Below are positions 7,577-16,337 of a stretch of 22,981 nt of DNA, one piece after another. Each line of letters opens with the position of its first letter. Positions within the stretch are counted from its first letter, which is position 1. The notes under the pieces are model-generated. The model had not been told where the DNA came from, searched no databases, and was given only the letters and a program-made list of their open reading frames with translations. The translations under genes were made by a program, and so were the position numbers. The stretch lies in the NCBI GenBank assembly GCA_934546935.1, contig CAKTEH010000019.1:1-22981 (forward strand), written 5' to 3'. Origin of the DNA: an uncultured Eubacteriales bacterium (GTDB lineage Bacteria; Bacillota; Clostridia; Oscillospirales; QAMX01).

Positions 7577-8673
7577 TGGGAAAAATCAGCGCGCGAAGCT
7601 TTGCGGTAACTGCAGTGGTCTATTATTTTGGCAATGCCTATATTTTGGGAAGCAATTCCCATGTGGGGCGGGATGACTGGCTTTGCATGCTGATTGCCTG
7701 CATATTTGCTGTCCCGCCCGTTCTTCTGATTGCTTACCTTGCGGAAACGCATCCGGGCCAGGATCTGTTTACAATTTTTAAGCAAGCGCTCGGCAATACC
7801 ATCTGCAGAGTCCTTGCACTTATTTATGGGGTTTATGCAGTGTTTTTGCTGAGCATGTCACTCAGCTGCTTTTCCCGCTATGTGTGCACTTGTGTTTTGC
7901 TGCAAACGCCAAAATCAGTAATGGCGCTGATGCTTGCGGTGTGCGCCTATTTGTTTGCGGCCAAAGGACCGTCGGGGATTGGGCGCTGTGCCAGCTTTTT
8001 ATTCCCGGCTGTATTCCTTGCTGTTTTGCTTGCTTTTATTACCTCTGTGCCGTCGGCGCACTTCAAGCATATATTCCCGATCGGCAGGGGCGATATATGG
8101 AGGGGGGTATACAGATCTATGGCCTTTCCGTTTGTAGAGCCGGTTTTACTGTTTTCCCTGATTCCGTCTGTGGAGGACGGAACTAAAAAACGGCACTGGC
8201 TGATTCCGTTCTTATTTTCTTTTGCTTTTCTTATTTTGAACTGTATGCGCAATACAATGGTCCTGGGGGACGGGCTGGCCGGGATTCTCAGTTTTCCAAC
8301 TACGCATGCCGACAGCGTAGTCGGGTACGAAAGTCTGGAACAGCGGCTGGAGGTGTTGACGACCATGGTTCCGGCGGCCTGCGGTCTTGTTAAAGCTGTT
8401 TTGGCGACGATTTTTGCGTCCCGGGCTTTTGATGCGTTTTCCGGCGCCGCGCCAAATAAGATCAGTATTTTGGGGGTACTTGCGGCAGGATTTGTTATAT
8501 GTATGCTGGCTTATGGGACGGAAACGGCCCTTGAATACCGCTCAAATATCTGGCCGCTTGTATCTCTTCCCCTGCAGTTTCTGGTGCCGGCGCTGTGTTT
8601 GCTGGTTGAAAATACGCGCCGCACGAAAAAAGCGAAAATCTTTCTCCAAAGCTTGAAAAAGACGATGAAATGA
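7576..8673 (+). CDS. gerKB: Germinant receptor permease-like B subunit (GerKB, GerAB family)
   Basis: A 365-residue integral membrane protein of the amino-acid-permease-like spore germination family. About ten hydrophobic segments are visible across the whole length, with the loop signature around SMAFPFVEPVLLFSLIPSVED in the middle. In the family this subunit contains the germinant-binding pocket. The order A-C-B is that of clostridial gerK loci. The start overlaps the gerKC stop (TAATG). The C terminus is basic (RRTKKAKIFLQSLKKTMK). No terminator follows; a promoter-like element overlaps the last codons. Confidence 0.94.
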   Translation: MGKISARSFAVTAVVYYFGNAYILGSNSHVGRDDWLCMLIACIFAVPPVLLIAYLAETHPGQDLFTIFKQALGNTICRVLALIYGVYAVFLLSMSLSCFSRYVCTCVLLQTPKSVMALMLAVCAYLFAAKGPSGIGRCASFLFPAVFLAVLLAFITSVPSAHFKHIFPIGRGDIWRGVYRSMAFPFVEPVLLFSLIPSVEDGTKKRHWLIPFLFSFAFLILNCMRNTMVLGDGLAGILSFPTTHADSVVGYESLEQRLEVLTTMVPAACGLVKAVLATIFASRAFDAFSGAAPNKISILGVLAAGFVICMLAYGTETALEYRSNIWPLVSLPLQFLVPALCLLVENTRRTKKAKIFLQSLKKTMK

Positions 8674-8681
8674 TGTAAAAT
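8653..8681 (+). promoter_or_regulatory. Candidate promoter of the M50-scpAB operon
   Basis: TTGAAA (8653–8658), 17 bases, TAAAAT (8676–8681), inside the end of gerKB and the gap after it. The 14-base palindrome GTAAAATATTTTAC (8675–8688) covers the -10 and could be an operator, though AT-rich palindromes of this size also occur by chance. Confidence 0.45.
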
Positions 8682-8729
8682 ATTTTACTATAAGCTTGTA
8701 CATTTATCGTTTTTTCAGGGGAACAGGAT

Positions 8730-9380
8730 TTGGATACTATCGTCGATTTTCTGCTGGAACTGGCATGGACGCTGCCGGCGGTGCTGATTGCGCTTACGTT
8801 TCATGAATATGCGCATGGCCTAGTTGCTTATAAGCTTGGGGATGATACGGCAAAATGCTTGGGCCGGCTGACGATCAATCCTTTGAAGCATATTGACCCG
8901 CTGGGGCTGCTGTGTATGGCGTTGCTGCGCTTTGGATGGGCAAAACCGGTACCGGTGGATCCGCGCAATTTTAAAAACCCGAGGACGGGGATGGCGCTGG
9001 TTGCCGTTGCCGGCCCGGTAATGAATGTTCTTCTCAGTGCATTTTGTATTTTAATTTATTATATTCTCCGCTTTTTTGTCCCGCAAAGTGCATTTATAGA
9101 TGCGCTTGCGCAATTTCTGGCAGTTACGGCAATGCTCAGCGCCGGGTTTGCGGTTTTTAATCTGCTTCCTCTCCCGCCGCTCGACGGTTCACGGGTGCTG
9201 ATGCTCCTGTTGCCGCAGAAATGGAATTTTTTTCTTGTAAAAAACCAACGCTATATTCAGCTTATTTTAATTCTACTCTTATATACCGGCGTTTTGTCCG
9301 GCCCTCTGGGTATGGCAAGGAATTGGATTATTTCCGGAATTGAGACGGCAGTACGATGGATTTTACTCAAGATCATATAG
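8730..9380 (+). CDS. Site-2-protease-like M50 metalloprotease (YwhC type)
   Basis: A 216-residue membrane zinc protease. The HExxH motif is HEYAH at 25–29 in the first membrane segment; the second metal site is NLLPLPPLDGS at 144–154 with D152. It has about five to six hydrophobic segments and no PDZ domain, as in the short YwhC group whose substrates are unknown. The start is TTG at 8730, preceded by AGGGGA at 8717–8722; no ATG is suitable. The 3' end overlaps scpA by 25 bases, so the two are probably translated from one mRNA. Confidence 0.9.
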   Translation: MDTIVDFLLELAWTLPAVLIALTFHEYAHGLVAYKLGDDTAKCLGRLTINPLKHIDPLGLLCMALLRFGWAKPVPVDPRNFKNPRTGMALVAVAGPVMNVLLSAFCILIYYILRFFVPQSAFIDALAQFLAVTAMLSAGFAVFNLLPLPPLDGSRVLMLLLPQKWNFFLVKNQRYIQLILILLLYTGVLSGPLGMARNWIISGIETAVRWILLKII

Positions 9381-10072
9381 AGTTTCATTTGGAACAGTTT
9401 GAAGGCCCGCTCGATCTTCTGCTGCATCTGATTCATGTCAACCGGGTGGACATTCTGGATATCCCTATTGCAATGATCCTGGAGCAGTATATGCAGGCTT
9501 TGGCTTATATCCTGGAGAATGCGCTGGAAAATGCCTGTGAATTTGTCGCCATGGCCGCGCAGCTTGTGTTGATCAAAACACGTATGCTGCTGCCGAAGCC
9601 GGAAAAGGACGAAGAGGATCCGCGTAGTGGCCTTGTGCGGGCACTTTTGGAATATAAACTTGTTAAGGAGACCGCGCCTTTTCTTTCCCGCAGGATTCAA
9701 GCCGGGCGGGACGCCTATCTGCGTCCGCCGTCCGCGCTGCCGGCGGCGAAGCCTGTAGACTATCAGCAGAAGCCTGCGGATCTGCAGCGCGCGGCGCGCA
9801 ATATTGCCCTGCGTGTCAGCAGGAAAACGCCGCCGCAGGCCGGGATGTTTCAAACGATCCTCAGCGCAGATCCGGTTTCCGTCGAGGATAAGATGGCGGA
9901 TATTATTTCCCTGTTGGCTTCCGATGGCTCGTTGAAGCTTTCAAGGCTGTATTCCTTTGCCCGTTCCAGAAGCGAGCTTGTAGCCATTTTTCTGGCGCTG
10001 CTGGAATTGATTGCCGGGCGGCGGGCTGAGATTGATGAAGAAAGTACAACTGTTTACAGCGCGGGAGACTGA
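9356..10072 (+). CDS. scpA: Segregation and condensation protein A
   Basis: A 238-residue kleisin that bridges the heads of SMC in the chromosome-condensing complex. The N terminus shows the family signature LEQFEGPLDLLLHLIHVNRVDILDIPI (about residues 12–38). The C-terminal winged helix contains LSADPVSVEDKM and SRSELVAIFLALLELI. The gene overlaps the M50 protease gene and lies 3 bases before scpB, the usual order. Confidence 0.96.
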   Translation: MDFTQDHIEFHLEQFEGPLDLLLHLIHVNRVDILDIPIAMILEQYMQALAYILENALENACEFVAMAAQLVLIKTRMLLPKPEKDEEDPRSGLVRALLEYKLVKETAPFLSRRIQAGRDAYLRPPSALPAAKPVDYQQKPADLQRAARNIALRVSRKTPPQAGMFQTILSADPVSVEDKMADIISLLASDGSLKLSRLYSFARSRSELVAIFLALLELIAGRRAEIDEESTTVYSAGD

Positions 10073-10075
10073 TGT

Positions 10076-10681
10076 ATGACAACGCAAGAACTAATGTGCA
10101 TTGCTGAGGCCATCGTTTTTGCCGCCGGGGAGCCGGTAAAACGCGAACGAATCCTGCTTGCGGCGGAATGTACGCAAGTACAACTGGACGAGGCGCTGGA
10201 AGCGCTGAAAGCACAGTATGCGCATTCCGGCAGCGGCATCCGTTTATCTTTTGTTGGAGATACGGTTGTAATGAGTTCCGCAGCCGAATATGCGGACTAT
10301 GTGCGCCGGGCGCTGGAGATGACAAAGGCGCCTTCCCTTTCTCTGCCTTCGCTGGAGGTGTTGGCAATTATTGCGGCAAACCAGCCGGTAACGCGTGCGT
10401 ACATAGACCAGGTACGCGGCGTGGACAGCGCGTATACGGTTTCATCCTTAACAGAGAAGGGATTTGTTGAAGAGGCCGGGCGATTGGATGTGCCGGGCCG
10501 TCCGATTTTATATCGGACAAGCGCAGAGTTTCTGCGCGTATTCCATGTACGGGATGTGGAGGAACTTCTGGAAATTCCGGAGATTGCAGCGCTGCGGGCG
10601 GTGCAGCAGGATGCACCTGTTTTGGAAAAAGAGGAAAAGGGGCAGGAGGACGGGCTTTCTGCCGGTGCGCCGCAGCTGTGA
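10076..10681 (+). CDS. scpB: Segregation and condensation protein B
   Basis: A 201-residue SMC-complex subunit with two winged-helix domains. Signatures: IAEAIVFAAGEPVKRERILLA at the start and LEVLAIIAANQPVTRAYIDQVRGVDS (second winged helix), then GRPILYRTSAEFLRVF. The C-terminal tail is acidic and variable (EKEEKGQEDG), typical of the family. It begins 3 bases after scpA. Confidence 0.96.
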   Translation: MTTQELMCIAEAIVFAAGEPVKRERILLAAECTQVQLDEALEALKAQYAHSGSGIRLSFVGDTVVMSSAAEYADYVRRALEMTKAPSLSLPSLEVLAIIAANQPVTRAYIDQVRGVDSAYTVSSLTEKGFVEEAGRLDVPGRPILYRTSAEFLRVFHVRDVEELLEIPEIAALRAVQQDAPVLEKEEKGQEDGLSAGAPQL

Positions 10682-10693
10682 GGGGAGACGGAG

Positions 10694-11323
10694 ATGACAG
10701 CGCTATTGGTAATCCTGTTGATTTTGGGTATACTATTGCTGACACCTGCGGGTCTGCGGGCCGGATACTCATCACAAGGCGTGTGCCTGGATCTCTGTTT
10801 CGGCTGGATCCGGCTGCATATTCTCCCGAGAAAAGCTGTGAAGGTCAAAGAGAAAAAGAAAAAAGTATCCTCAAAAAAAAGGGGAAAAAACCGGAAGGAC
10901 AGCCGGAAAGCAAATCCTGAGAAACAGAAACCCCCGTTGTCCTATTATTTTCAGCTGGCCAAAATGGGCCTGCACGCAGCGAAGATTTTTCTAAAAGGGA
11001 TTGCAATTGAAAGGCTTTTCCTGCGGCTTACGGTTGCAGGACCGGACGCTGCGAAAGCAGCGCTTTTATACGGCCGCTTATGCGCGGCTACGGGGACGCT
11101 GCATGCTGTCGCCGATAATTTTTTCAATCTGAAGGATTATGATGTGCATATCGGCGTGGATTTTTACGCTGAAAAGATTCAGGTTGAAGCGGAGGCGGAG
11201 CTTTCATTTCTGCTTTATTCTGTTTTTGGTGCGGCTTTTTGCTTTTTGTTTGCATTTTTAAAGATGAAGTTGAAAGAAAAATTGCCGCAATTACATCACG
11301 GAGGGAATTATGAGCGAATCTAA
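10694..11323 (+). CDS. DUF2953-family membrane protein
   Basis: A 209-residue protein with an N-terminal hydrophobic segment (about 2–20), a strongly basic region at about 50–80 (KVKEKKKKVSSKKRGKNRK), and a C-terminal part with RLTVAGPDAAKAALLYGRLCA and YDVHIGVDFYAEKIQVEAEAEL typical of DUF2953. A second hydrophobic segment (SFLLYSVFGAAFCFLFAFL) lies near the end. The function is unknown; in Bacillus and Clostridia the gene sits directly before ytfJ, as here. The last 14 bases overlap ytfJ and include its ribosome-binding site. Confidence 0.8.
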   Translation: MTALLVILLILGILLLTPAGLRAGYSSQGVCLDLCFGWIRLHILPRKAVKVKEKKKKVSSKKRGKNRKDSRKANPEKQKPPLSYYFQLAKMGLHAAKIFLKGIAIERLFLRLTVAGPDAAKAALLYGRLCAATGTLHAVADNFFNLKDYDVHIGVDFYAEKIQVEAEAELSFLLYSVFGAAFCFLFAFLKMKLKEKLPQLHHGGNYERI

Positions 11324-11729
11324 AGGCCACCCGATCGGAGAAGTGTTGGGACTTACGATGCAAAAGATCAAGGAAATTGTGGACACGGACGTTATTATTG
11401 GAGAGCCGATCCGGGTGGAGGATATCACTATTATTCCGGTTTCCAAGATCAGCGTTGGATTTGCTTCCGGCGGATCGGACTTCAGCAAAAAGAAGCCGGA
11501 TGCCGACGGGAGTAATTTCGGCGGCGGTAGCGGAGCAGGTATCAATGTGACACCGGTGGTGTTTCTGGTTGTTCAGAATGGGAATGTCCGGATTCTGGGC
11601 ATCGACTCTGCACCGGTGACAACATTCGACCGGGTGTTGGATATGCTGCCCGGTGTATTGGAAAAGGTTGAAGGGTTTGTTGAAAAGCAGCAGGCCAAAA
11701 AAACGGCGCTGGAAAGTGAAGAATTATAA
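11310..11729 (+). CDS. ytfJ: Sporulation protein YtfJ (GerW family)
   Basis: A 139-residue protein of the GerW/YtfJ family, associated with spore formation and germination, molecular role unclear. Visible: GEPIRVEDITIIPVSKISVGFASGG, a Gly-rich stretch FGGGSGAGINVTPVVFLVV, and an acidic C terminus. GGAGG lies 8 bases before the ATG within the end of the DUF2953 gene. Length is normal. Confidence 0.93.
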   Translation: MSESKGHPIGEVLGLTMQKIKEIVDTDVIIGEPIRVEDITIIPVSKISVGFASGGSDFSKKKPDADGSNFGGGSGAGINVTPVVFLVVQNGNVRILGIDSAPVTTFDRVLDMLPGVLEKVEGFVEKQQAKKTALESEEL

Positions 11730-11793
11730 GGCCGTTTGGGAAGGCATCTCGCGATTTTGACAGCAATGCGGCCGTTAAGGAGAAACGGCTGTT

Positions 11794-12807
11794 ATGAAAC
11801 GAATTTTATGTGTACTGTTGGCAATGTGGATAGCTGGCTGCGCGGCTTCGGCCGCTTATGTCAGCGCTGGCAGTGCGATCCTATATGATCCGGATACACA
11901 CATGGTGTATTTTGAGAAAAGTGCAGACGAACACCGCTTGATTGCCAGTACAACCAAAATCATGACGGCGTTAATTGCGTTGCAGGAACTGGATATGGAT
12001 GCCATTGTCTGCGTCCCTGACGCAGCGACGCGGCTCGGCGGCTCCTCTATGTATTTGAAATCTGGGGAACGGCTAAGCGTCCGGGAGCTTTTGTATGGGC
12101 TGCTTTTGATGTCGGGCAACGATGCGGCTTATACATTGGCGGAGGCCTGCGGAGGGGTGGAAGCGTTTAGCGGAAAGATGAATGCACTGGCGCGGGAACT
12201 GGGCTTGCACGATACGTGTTTTGCCAATCCGCACGGGCTTGATGACGAAAACAATTATTCCACAGCGCGGGACATGGCGGTACTTGCCGCTTATGCGCTG
12301 GATAACCCGGATTTTACCGGGATCTGCTCCTGTCAATCGATGAAGATAGGGGAGCGGTGGATGAAAAATCACAATAAGCTTTTGGATATGTATGATGGCA
12401 CGCTGGGGGTAAAGACGGGATTTACAAAGGCGGCTGGCCGCTGCCTTGTCAGTGCGGCTGCCCGTGACGGCCGAAGGCTTATATGCGTAACGCTGCATGC
12501 CCCTGACGACTGGAATGACCATATTCGCTTATATGAGGAGCAGTTTGGCCTGCTTACAGAGCATTGTGCCGCGCAGGCAGGCGCTTGTGCCGCTGCGGTG
12601 CCGCTGGCCGGCGGCGGGATTGTGAAAGCTAGGTTTGCGGAAGATGTCCGGATTTCTCTGTTCCCGGGAGAAGAAGGAAAGCTTGTGTGGCAGTTTGAGA
12701 CGCCTCATTTTTTCTACCGGCTTCCAGATGCCGGGGCGGTGATCGGAAAGGCGTCCCTGATGCTTGATGGCAAAAAAATCAAGGAAATGGATCTTATCTG
12801 CGGATAA
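11794..12807 (+). CDS. D-alanyl-D-alanine carboxypeptidase, DacF/DacB type
   Basis: A 337-residue serine DD-peptidase (family S11) that removes the terminal D-alanine of peptidoglycan stem peptides. It has a signal peptide (about 1–20), the nucleophile box STTK (S52, K55), SGN (107–109) and KTG (207–209), and the region VSAGSAILYDPDTHMVYFEKSADE. The C-terminal beta domain (about 260–337) resembles that of PBP5 relatives. Position right after ytfJ and among sporulation-linked genes suggests a spore cortex role like DacB or DacF, but vegetative wall trimming is possible. AAGGAG precedes the ATG by 11 bases. The signal sequence contains AGCAAS, so lipoprotein processing at C16 is conceivable but weak. 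Confidence 0.92.
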   Translation: MKRILCVLLAMWIAGCAASAAYVSAGSAILYDPDTHMVYFEKSADEHRLIASTTKIMTALIALQELDMDAIVCVPDAATRLGGSSMYLKSGERLSVRELLYGLLLMSGNDAAYTLAEACGGVEAFSGKMNALARELGLHDTCFANPHGLDDENNYSTARDMAVLAAYALDNPDFTGICSCQSMKIGERWMKNHNKLLDMYDGTLGVKTGFTKAAGRCLVSAAARDGRRLICVTLHAPDDWNDHIRLYEEQFGLLTEHCAAQAGACAAAVPLAGGGIVKARFAEDVRISLFPGEEGKLVWQFETPHFFYRLPDAGAVIGKASLMLDGKKIKEMDLICG

Positions 12808-12810
12808 GCG

Positions 12811-13557
12811 GTGGAAATTTTGAAGGAACGATTGCAAAAGCTGATGTCTGCGGCGGGAATCTGCTCCCGCCGGCAGGCAGAGGAGTGGATAAAAGCGGGC
12901 CGTGTCTGTGTGAATGGGACGCCCGCAAAGCTTGGGGATATGGCGGATGTGCAGACGGATGTGTTTGCGCTGGATGGAGCGATTATGTCGCTCCAACGAG
13001 AGAAACTAGTTTACATAATGTTAAACAAACCGGCAGGGTATGTAACGACGCTGTCGGATGAAAAGGGAAGACGGGACGTGTCGGAGCTTGTCAAGGGCTC
13101 TGGGGTGCGGGTATATCCGATCGGGCGGCTTGACTTGAATTCGTCCGGTCTTTTGCTCATGTCCAACGACGGGGATCTGGCTTATACGCTGATGCACCCA
13201 AAATATGAAGTGGAGAAAGAGTATTTGGTCGGGGTGCTGGGTGCGATGGATCAGGCGATGGCTGTCTTCAGTCAGCCGATGGAACTTGATGGACGCGAGC
13301 TGGCGCCGTTTGAAGTCGAGCATGTCCGTACGGCCCACGCAGTAAAAGGCGATTTTGAAATCCTGCGTTTCCGGATTCATGAGGGGCGCAACCGGCAGGT
13401 ACGGCGCATGTGCCAGTGCGCCGGGCTTACTGTACTGTGGCTGCAGCGGGTAGCGGAAGGCGCGCTGCGGCTTGGCGGGCTGAAGCCGGGCCAGTGGCGA
13501 TATTTACGGGATACTGAAATTCAATATTTGAAATCTATACGGATGGGGGAACGGTAG
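12811..13557 (+). CDS. rluB: RluB/RsuA-family pseudouridine synthase
   Basis: A 248-residue rRNA-modifying enzyme. N-terminal S4 domain (LQKLMSAAGICSRRQAEEWI, then GRVCVNG) and the catalytic motif GRLDLNSSGLLL with D108, plus HEGRNRQVRRMC. RluB-type enzymes modify 23S rRNA near position 2605. The GTG at 12811 follows the carboxypeptidase stop by 3 bases and has no good ribosome-binding site; TTG at 12832, preceded by AAGGAA, is an alternative that would remove seven residues. The enzyme acts in the cytosol on precursor ribosomes. Confidence 0.92.
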   Translation: MEILKERLQKLMSAAGICSRRQAEEWIKAGRVCVNGTPAKLGDMADVQTDVFALDGAIMSLQREKLVYIMLNKPAGYVTTLSDEKGRRDVSELVKGSGVRVYPIGRLDLNSSGLLLMSNDGDLAYTLMHPKYEVEKEYLVGVLGAMDQAMAVFSQPMELDGRELAPFEVEHVRTAHAVKGDFEILRFRIHEGRNRQVRRMCQCAGLTVLWLQRVAEGALRLGGLKPGQWRYLRDTEIQYLKSIRMGER

Positions 13558-13558
13558 A

Positions 13559-14428
13559 ATGGAGATGGATTTGACTGCAAGGTTGGCAAATCCCACGCTT
13601 CGGTTGTCCAAGAGCCAGCGTTTACTTGCAGATTATATTACGGAGCATTGTGATAAAGCCGCTTTTTTAACAGCCAACCGGCTTGGGGATGCGGTTGGCG
13701 TGAGTGAATCGACGGTGGTGCGCTTTGCCGTACGGCTGGGATATGAGGGGTATCCGGAGCTGCAGCGTGCGGTGCAGGAACTGATCCGCAATAAGTTAAC
13801 GGCGGTGCAGCGGCTGGAGGTTACATCTGAATTGCTCAGCGGCTCGGATGTGCTGCGCAGCGTAATGCGTGAGGATATCGACCGGATCAATACGACGCTG
13901 ACGAGCATTGACAATGAAGCCTTTGACAAGGCTGTGCAATATGCAATTTCCGCGCGGCAGATTTATATTGTAGGACTTCGTTCTTCTTCAGCGCTTGCTG
14001 AGTTTTTATATTTCTATTTTAATCTGATTTTTGAGGGTGTGAAGCTGGTTTCCGGTTCCTCACTTAATGCGGTTCCGGAGCAGCTGCTGCATGCAACGAA
14101 GGACGACTGTGTCATTTGCATCAGCTTCCCGCGCTATTCGCGTACGACTGTCGATGCGGTGGAATATGCAAGCTCCAAGGGCGCGTCGGTGATTGCCATT
14201 ACAGATGGGCCGATGTCCCCGATTACAAGCCATGCCAGCTGCTCGCTGTTTGCAATGAGCGATACGGCAAGCTTTGTAGATTCGCTGGTGGCGCCGATGA
14301 GCCTGCTCAATGCGCTTGTCGTTGCGGTAGGGATGCACCGCAGACAGGATCTTGTACGCGTTTTTGAGGATCTTGAACAGATCTGGGACCGCTACTCTGT
14401 CTACCGTGCGGCGGATGACCTGGAATGA
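13559..14428 (+). CDS. RpiR/MurR-family transcriptional regulator
   Basis: A 289-residue regulator with an N-terminal helix-turn-helix of the RpiR type (LGDAVGVSESTVVRFAVRLGYEGYPELQ, about 43–70) and a SIS sugar-phosphate-binding domain (about 125–260: YIVGLRSSSALAEFLYFYFN, DCVICISFPRYSRTTVDAVEYA). Family members sense phosphosugars such as MurNAc-6-phosphate. No sugar-catabolic gene lies nearby, so the target is unknown; a wall-recycling signal would fit the neighbouring carboxypeptidase. It starts 1 base after the rluB stop, and its stop overlaps the next start (ATGA). Confidence 0.92.
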   Translation: MEMDLTARLANPTLRLSKSQRLLADYITEHCDKAAFLTANRLGDAVGVSESTVVRFAVRLGYEGYPELQRAVQELIRNKLTAVQRLEVTSELLSGSDVLRSVMREDIDRINTTLTSIDNEAFDKAVQYAISARQIYIVGLRSSSALAEFLYFYFNLIFEGVKLVSGSSLNAVPEQLLHATKDDCVICISFPRYSRTTVDAVEYASSKGASVIAITDGPMSPITSHASCSLFAMSDTASFVDSLVAPMSLLNALVVAVGMHRRQDLVRVFEDLEQIWDRYSVYRAADDLE

Positions 14429-15642
14429 AGCTGGTTATTGTAGGCGGTGGTGCAGCGGGAATGATGGCTGCGGGGCGGGCGCTTGAAAATGGCGCACAGG
14501 TGACTGTGCTCGAACATGCCCGAAAGACCTTGCTTAAGCTGGGTATTACGGGGAAAGGCCGCTGCAATTTAACCAACAACACGGATGTGGCCGGGTTGGT
14601 GAAGAATACGCCGCAGGGTGGGAAGTTCCTTTATGGCGCGTTTTCCCGTTTCGATGCACAGGCAGTAATGGAATTTTTTGAAGCGCAGGGCGTACCTCTG
14701 AAAACAGAACGGGGTGCGCGTGTGTTTCCGGCTTCCGACCGTGCGTTTGATATTGTGGATGCGCTGCGTTCCTATGCCGCTGGCGCGCAGACTGTTTTTG
14801 CACAGGCTCAGCGTATTGTTGTAGAAAATGGGCATGTTGCCGGTGTGCAGACGGAACGGGGGTTCTTTGCGGCAGACGCCGTGATCCTTGCGGCGGGCGG
14901 AAAATCCTATCCGGCAACGGGTTCGGATGGCTCCGGTTATGCTCTGGCGGCTGGGCTTGGCCATATGCTAATCAAACCTGAGCCTTCGCTTGTGCCTTTG
15001 GATGCAGACCGGACCTTGTGCACGTCTTTGGCCGGTCTGAGCCTGAAAAATGTCGAGCTGCAGCTTTTACAAGGGGAAAAAGTTTTCTTCCGGGAAACGG
15101 GGGAGCTTTTGTTCACGCATACAGGAATATCGGGGCCCATTGTCCTTTCTGCAAGTGTGCATATGCGCGGTGAAAAGGCGCGGCAGACGGAGGCAAGGCT
15201 GGATTTAAAGCCCGCGTTGGATAGTGGGAAGCTGGATGAGCGCATTCTGCGGGAGATTGCCCAAGCGCCCAATATCCAGTTTTCAAATTTTATTCCCAAA
15301 CTTCTGCCCAAAGCCATGACGGCTGCGTTTTGCCGGATGACGTCTATCGGTGCAGGTGAAAAGCTGAATATATTGACAAAAGAAAAGCGGCATATACTGG
15401 GGCAGACACTGAAGGCGTTCCCGCTCGGCCCTGTTTCCAAGAGGGGGTTTGAGGAGGCGGTTGTGACCGCCGGAGGGATCTCAACAAAACAGGTAAATCC
15501 GAAAACCATGGGATCCAAGCTGGTTAGCGGTCTGTTCTTCGCCGGAGAGATTCTTGATGTTGATGCATATACCGGCGGCTTTAATCTTCAAATTGCCTGG
15601 TCAACCGGGCGCGCGGCTGCGGACGGCGCGTGCGGTATCTGA
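14425..15642 (+). CDS. HI0933-family FAD-dependent oxidoreductase (BaiN/RdsA type)
   Basis: A 405-residue flavoprotein. The FAD-binding Rossmann motif is GGGAAG at the N terminus (VIVGGGAAGMMAAGRAL), followed by GITGKGRCNLTN; the middle has AVILAAGGKSYPATGSDGSGY; the C terminus has the signature GGISTKQVNPKTMGSK and FAGEILDVDAYTGGFNLQIAWSTG. The family includes the bile-acid reductase BaiN and rRNA dihydrouridine-forming RdsA; the position next to rluB and S1 makes an rRNA-related role attractive, but this is inference. The start overlaps the regulator's stop. Confidence 0.9.
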   Translation: MKLVIVGGGAAGMMAAGRALENGAQVTVLEHARKTLLKLGITGKGRCNLTNNTDVAGLVKNTPQGGKFLYGAFSRFDAQAVMEFFEAQGVPLKTERGARVFPASDRAFDIVDALRSYAAGAQTVFAQAQRIVVENGHVAGVQTERGFFAADAVILAAGGKSYPATGSDGSGYALAAGLGHMLIKPEPSLVPLDADRTLCTSLAGLSLKNVELQLLQGEKVFFRETGELLFTHTGISGPIVLSASVHMRGEKARQTEARLDLKPALDSGKLDERILREIAQAPNIQFSNFIPKLLPKAMTAAFCRMTSIGAGEKLNILTKEKRHILGQTLKAFPLGPVSKRGFEEAVVTAGGISTKQVNPKTMGSKLVSGLFFAGEILDVDAYTGGFNLQIAWSTGRAAADGACGI

Positions 15643-15662
15643 AAAGGCGGGGAGGAGAAAAA

Positions 15663-16337
15663 ATGGTTGTAAATATAGCCCTTGACGGGCCTTCCGGCTC
15701 CGGAAAATCCACAATGGCAAAACGTATATCCAGGGAGCTTGGATATTATTATATTGATACCGGCGCTTTGTACCGTGCACTTGGGCTGTTTGTCAAGCGC
15801 GAGGGGATTCATCCGGGCGATGAGGCTGCGGTTGCCCGTGGAATAGAAACGGTAAAAATCGGGTTTTGTTTCCTTGACGGCATACAGCATACGTATCTCA
15901 ACGGCGAGGATGTATCGGAGCTGATCCGTTCTCCGGAAATTTCCGATTATGCGTCCCGGGCGAGCTCACTGCGTTGTGTGCGTGCAAAACTTCTTGGCGT
16001 ACAACGCTGTTTTGCGGCGGAGCATAACTTAATTATGGACGGCCGCGATATTGGCACGACGGTGCTGCCGGATGCGCAGATTAAGCTTTACCTGACGGCG
16101 GATGCTGCCGACCGGGCGCACCGGCGTTATGAGGAATTGCTGGAGCGCGGGGAAAAAGTTGACTATTCGACTGTGCTTTCCGATATCCAGGCGCGTGATG
16201 CAAGGGATATGGCGCGTAAAATTTCCCCGTTACGTCAGGCAGAGGATGCGGTGCTGGTCGAAACGACAGGGCTCTCGTTGGAGGAAGGATATCAGAAGGT
16301 AAGGTCTGTGATCCTCTCTCTTTTGGAAAATTTATGA
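15663..16337 (+). CDS. cmk: Cytidylate (CMP/dCMP) kinase
   Basis: A 224-residue kinase that phosphorylates CMP and dCMP with ATP. The P-loop is GPSGSGKS at 9–16; IDTGALYRALGL and MDGRDIGTTVLPDAQIKLYLTA are family signatures, as is ARDARDMARKISPLRQAEDAV. The ATG at 15663 is chosen because GGGGAGGAG stands 5 to 6 bases before it; a frame extending to 15630 overlaps the previous gene and adds a non-conserved N terminus. The stop overlaps the ispH-rpsA start (ATGA). Confidence 0.96.
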   Translation: MVVNIALDGPSGSGKSTMAKRISRELGYYYIDTGALYRALGLFVKREGIHPGDEAAVARGIETVKIGFCFLDGIQHTYLNGEDVSELIRSPEISDYASRASSLRCVRAKLLGVQRCFAAEHNLIMDGRDIGTTVLPDAQIKLYLTADAADRAHRRYEELLERGEKVDYSTVLSDIQARDARDMARKISPLRQAEDAVLVETTGLSLEEGYQKVRSVILSLLENL

